Source: Skeletonema tropicum (taxonomy: Eukaryota; Bacillariophyta; Thalassiosirophyceae; Thalassiosirales; Thalassiosiraceae). Taken from it: a DNA stretch of 64,000 bases. Under the pieces are notes generated by a model, which saw only the letters and a program-made list of their open reading frames with translations, did no database searches and was not told where the DNA came from. Below are positions 61,560-64,000 of this stretch, in pieces (the stretch's first letter is position 1; the number at the start of each line of letters is the position of its first letter). The stretch covers positions 1,426,001 through 1,490,000 of the forward strand of contig CM074142.1 in NCBI GenBank assembly GCA_037178625.1, read 5' to 3'. The translations under genes were made by a program, and so were the position numbers.

Positions 61560-62640
61560 GCTAAGAAGAATCCGTCTGGCCGTGTCACCTCGCCTCATCT
61601 TCTGCCAAAAAAGGAGGAGAAAAGGTGAAAACAACCAGACGGCCGCTGTTTCCCCTACATTTCCGCTAGTATTTCGACATCAATAATATAACCTCCACAT
61701 CGATACCATGACGCAAAACTCCCACAAAAAGAAATCCGACGCTTTATGGGCTAAAAGAATGAAGGAATTCGCACTCTTGGGACCAATTTAGGGCGAGGAT
61801 AGGAGCTCCTCGCAAAGGAGACAAAAAATGGTACCCGATCTACAAAAAGATTCTTGATTGCCCTATCAGAGTAAAGAGACAGCGCGGCGCTGTTGGATCT
61901 ACACTCAGATTTGCCAAGCCACCGTCATGTACTTGTGGCTATAACCATACTCAGCACGAAGCACCTGCAACGACAGCGGAACTGCTCTAATCCTACCGCA
62001 CCACCTCCGCCTCCTCCCATCAACTTTAACACCTCACAGAAGCCTAAACTGTTCAGTTGACATAAAATTGAGATCGTCAAACAACCCGGGTGTTTTGATT
62101 TGCAATTCATGGGAGATGTAAGAGGGCTATGTCTACATTGCAAAAGTCCTCCATCAAGTCGACAAGAAACTAAAACTAGTCTACACAAGAACTTTAGAAG
62201 GAAAGCCACGATTCATACAGGGCATTCATACAGCAATACAGCGTGAACCGAGGGGGGTGGTTGGCAATCATACAAATATTCCTACGTCGAGACATTGCCG
62301 ATGTCCAAGCAGCAGCGGTTAAATACAATTATTTTTTGAGCATCATACGGCATGAACATGTTGTTTGTGATTCTCATGCGCAACGGATCAACTGCAGCGT
62401 CACTGCAGAAGACGAGTCGAGCAAACATGAGTCGTTGGTGGAGTGCCCTAAAAGCGGATTATCCAGGATGCATCTACTGCCGGAACGACTGCGCTTCCAC
62501 TTCACCGTGTGGGTTATGAGAGTGCAAAAGCATGGGTTAATGGCATGAAAGCTGTAGGGAACGCGCCTTTGAGATACGGAGCCATCGATAAAGCGAGCCA
62601 ACAATTGGATACCCAAGTGTAATCTCTGTTAGAAAACACT
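61560..62640. other. Degenerate coding-like sequence, probably transposon remains
   Basis: Several interrupted plus-strand segments look protein-like in different frames: KKWYPIYKKILDCPIRVKRQ and SCTCGYNHTQHE (about 61830-61960), and YPGCIYCRNDCASTSPCG with WVNGMKAVGN (about 62460-62570) after a one-base shift. Paired cysteines suggest a zinc-binding transposase domain. No intact frame. I cannot name the family. Confidence 0.3.
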
Positions 62641-62679
62641 ACGTAAGAAGAAAACATCTTGCCATTTCAACGCGGTGGA

Positions 62680-63160
62680 ATGGGCGCCTCTATCGATGCT
62701 ACCTCTCTCTCTCTCTCTGCATGTTCCCGCTGCTACGATGGGTACACAACAGATTCCAGCCTCAACTTTGGCACAAGTAAGAGACGAATTGGCACAAAGC
62801 CGTCACCCAAGAAGAAAAGAAGAAATAATGCACCAAAAGTTATTGAAAAAGTTATTGATCCAGTGTTGGAAAGTAGAAGAGAAGCTGCTAAACTGATGAT
62901 GCGTCGGGAGGGAATTACACAAACACAAGAACAAGTCACTGAAAAAAGGAAACGATGTCAAGTCTGTTTCAAGCTGTCGGATTTTCAGTATCAAAACGTT
63001 CCACACACGCAGTTTGGGAAGTTGTGAAAGGCCATTCAATTTTTGTCCTCTTGCTGATGACCACGAATTATACCACAATTACGTTCAAAAACGAGATGAA
63101 GATAAAAGACATTATAAGAAGCGAAGGTACGAAGAGTCAAAAGCTAGCAAACAGTGCATA
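62680..63160 (+). pseudogene. Possible transposase C-terminal zinc-finger remnant
   Basis: The plus-strand frame to 63027 contains a nuclear-signal-like KPSPKKKRRNN, then EKRKRCQVCFKLSDFQYQNV. After a single frameshift near 63010 it goes on as CERPFNFCPL and DDHELYHNYVQKR. The basic CxxC...C...C...H arrangement at the very end of a protein is reminiscent of piggyBac-like transposase C-termini, which would fit the TTAA-flanked elements next door. The first ATG in frame is at 62680; the start of the original gene is not visible. Confidence 0.35.
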
Positions 63161-63379
63161 ATAAGCGTAGTAGGAGCAATTGCATCGTCATCTTCTTCGC
63201 TTAGAGTATATATTGTAGACTTGTTTTCAAGGCTCGCTTCGCTCGCCTTTCTTCCCCTCTTTTCCCCCCGCTTTTTTCCTCTCTTTTCCCCCGACCCAAT
63301 AGCGCATTGTTGGATGAACAACGAACACATTGCATCATCAACATCACAGAGAAGCACAGAGATTCATTCAAACCTCATC

Positions 63380-64000
63380 ATGGAGGCAATAGCACCATCA
63401 AATGAAGGCGATCTTCTGGTAAGCCTCCCGCACGATTGCAGACGCAACATTCTTTCATACGTTACTTCAACAGAACTCTATGCAAGTTATGCAGCAACGT
63501 CTCATTTGTGTCGAGCAGATAGTCGCGATCCTCAACTCCCTCAGACAAAATATGGCGAATTTCATGCCACTGGGAGAGGGGAGACTGAGATCAACATGGA
63601 GTCACTGTTGGAGAGAATTTCTCATACCTCATTTCTAAATGCTTGGCAGAGTCCAAGATCGCATATGAAAATTGTTAGCCATGAAAGAAACGGGGCAGTT
63701 GTGAAAACGAAAGCAGACGATTTGACATTTGAGGAGATGCAAGCACGGGCGGCATCCTTGTCCTTTGAGTCAATCAATTCGTTAGATCTATCTGTATCTC
63801 ATTGCAAGCATGGGGGGAACCTGAATCGTGTGCTGCCTCGTGGTATCACTTGGCTTTTATCAACAATGATGCCCAATTTGATAGAGTTGGATCTCAGCAA
63901 TCTGCACGGTGGACCGATGAATGAGGGAGATTCGGTTTCAGAACTTGCTCTGTTTAATTCAACAAAATGCCCTAATTTAACAAAGGTTGTATGGAATAAT
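63380..64000 (+). CDS. F-box/leucine-rich-repeat-like protein, truncated by window end
   Basis: Open frame from the ATG at 63380 (MEAIAPSNEGDLLVSLPHDC) for 207 codons to the last base. The LVSLPHDCRRNILSYVTSTEL segment resembles an F-box start (LPxDxxxxILSYL). After about 100 residues, SINSLDLSVSHCK and NLIELDLSNLHG look like leucine-rich-repeat strands. F-box/LRR proteins recruit substrates to SCF ubiquitin ligases; diatom members are poorly studied. No stop or intron is seen before the edge. The 3' end lies outside the window. Confidence 0.6.
   Translation, partial: MEAIAPSNEGDLLVSLPHDCRRNILSYVTSTELYASYAATSHLCRADSRDPQLPQTKYGEFHATGRGETEINMESLLERISHTSFLNAWQSPRSHMKIVSHERNGAVVKTKADDLTFEEMQARAASLSFESINSLDLSVSHCKHGGNLNRVLPRGITWLLSTMMPNLIELDLSNLHGGPMNEGDSVSELALFNSTKCPNLTKVVWNN

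Overview
The window looks like nuclear DNA of a diatom, probably a centric species (Thalassiosirales-like). The evidence is compact genes with short GT-AG introns, an HSF-type regulator, a degraded Copia reverse transcriptase of diatom type, small diatom-style conserved proteins, and a B9D1 transition-zone gene, which implies a flagellated stage. The identification is an inference from gene content; no rRNA or tRNA gene was found.

Layout. 0.6-7 kb is transposon-rich: a 2.6 kb element with a 9-bp target duplication, a Copia pseudogene, a small diatom-family protein gene and a MITE nested in another element. 10-14 kb carries a degenerate gene, a nucleotide-kinase-like gene and a BTB-domain gene. 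13.9-19.5 kb is two unusual repeats: an element packed with a 14-bp palindrome, and an A1-internal-B1-A2-B2 split-direct-repeat structure. 20.3-29.4 kb is one minus-strand gene for a secreted cysteine-repeat protein, broken by nested insertions: fold-back element, then a 15-bp-TIR element, then a 5.2 kb DNA transposon with an intact transposase, then a pogo-like MITE. 29.6-36.1 kb is a cluster of related Ser/Thr/Asp-rich genes formed by duplication of a divergent pair. 38.5-47.5 kb is the housekeeping block: SPIRAL1/HN1-like, NOC2, HSF, B9D1 and prefoldin subunit 6. 48.6-57.4 kb holds two intact copies of the cysteine-repeat gene, with two related transposons (in opposite orientation) beside them. 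59.5-63.2 kb is palindromic TTAA-flanked elements and degenerate transposase-like sequence. The window ends in an F-box/LRR-like gene running off the edge.

The most interesting feature is the cysteine-repeat family. Each protein has a signal peptide, an acidic/Trp-rich linker, a run of 16-residue repeats (C-x4-C-x3-C-x-C) and an acidic tail. Nearly every repeat is encoded by its own 48-nt exon with phase-1 introns on both sides, so any exon can be skipped, lost or duplicated without shifting frame. One copy sits divergently next to the prefoldin-6 gene. A segmental duplication carried part of that prefoldin gene along with the copy near 28.9 kb, which shows the direction of copying. Inferred function (extracellular, possibly metal- or wall-associated) is not proven by the sequence.
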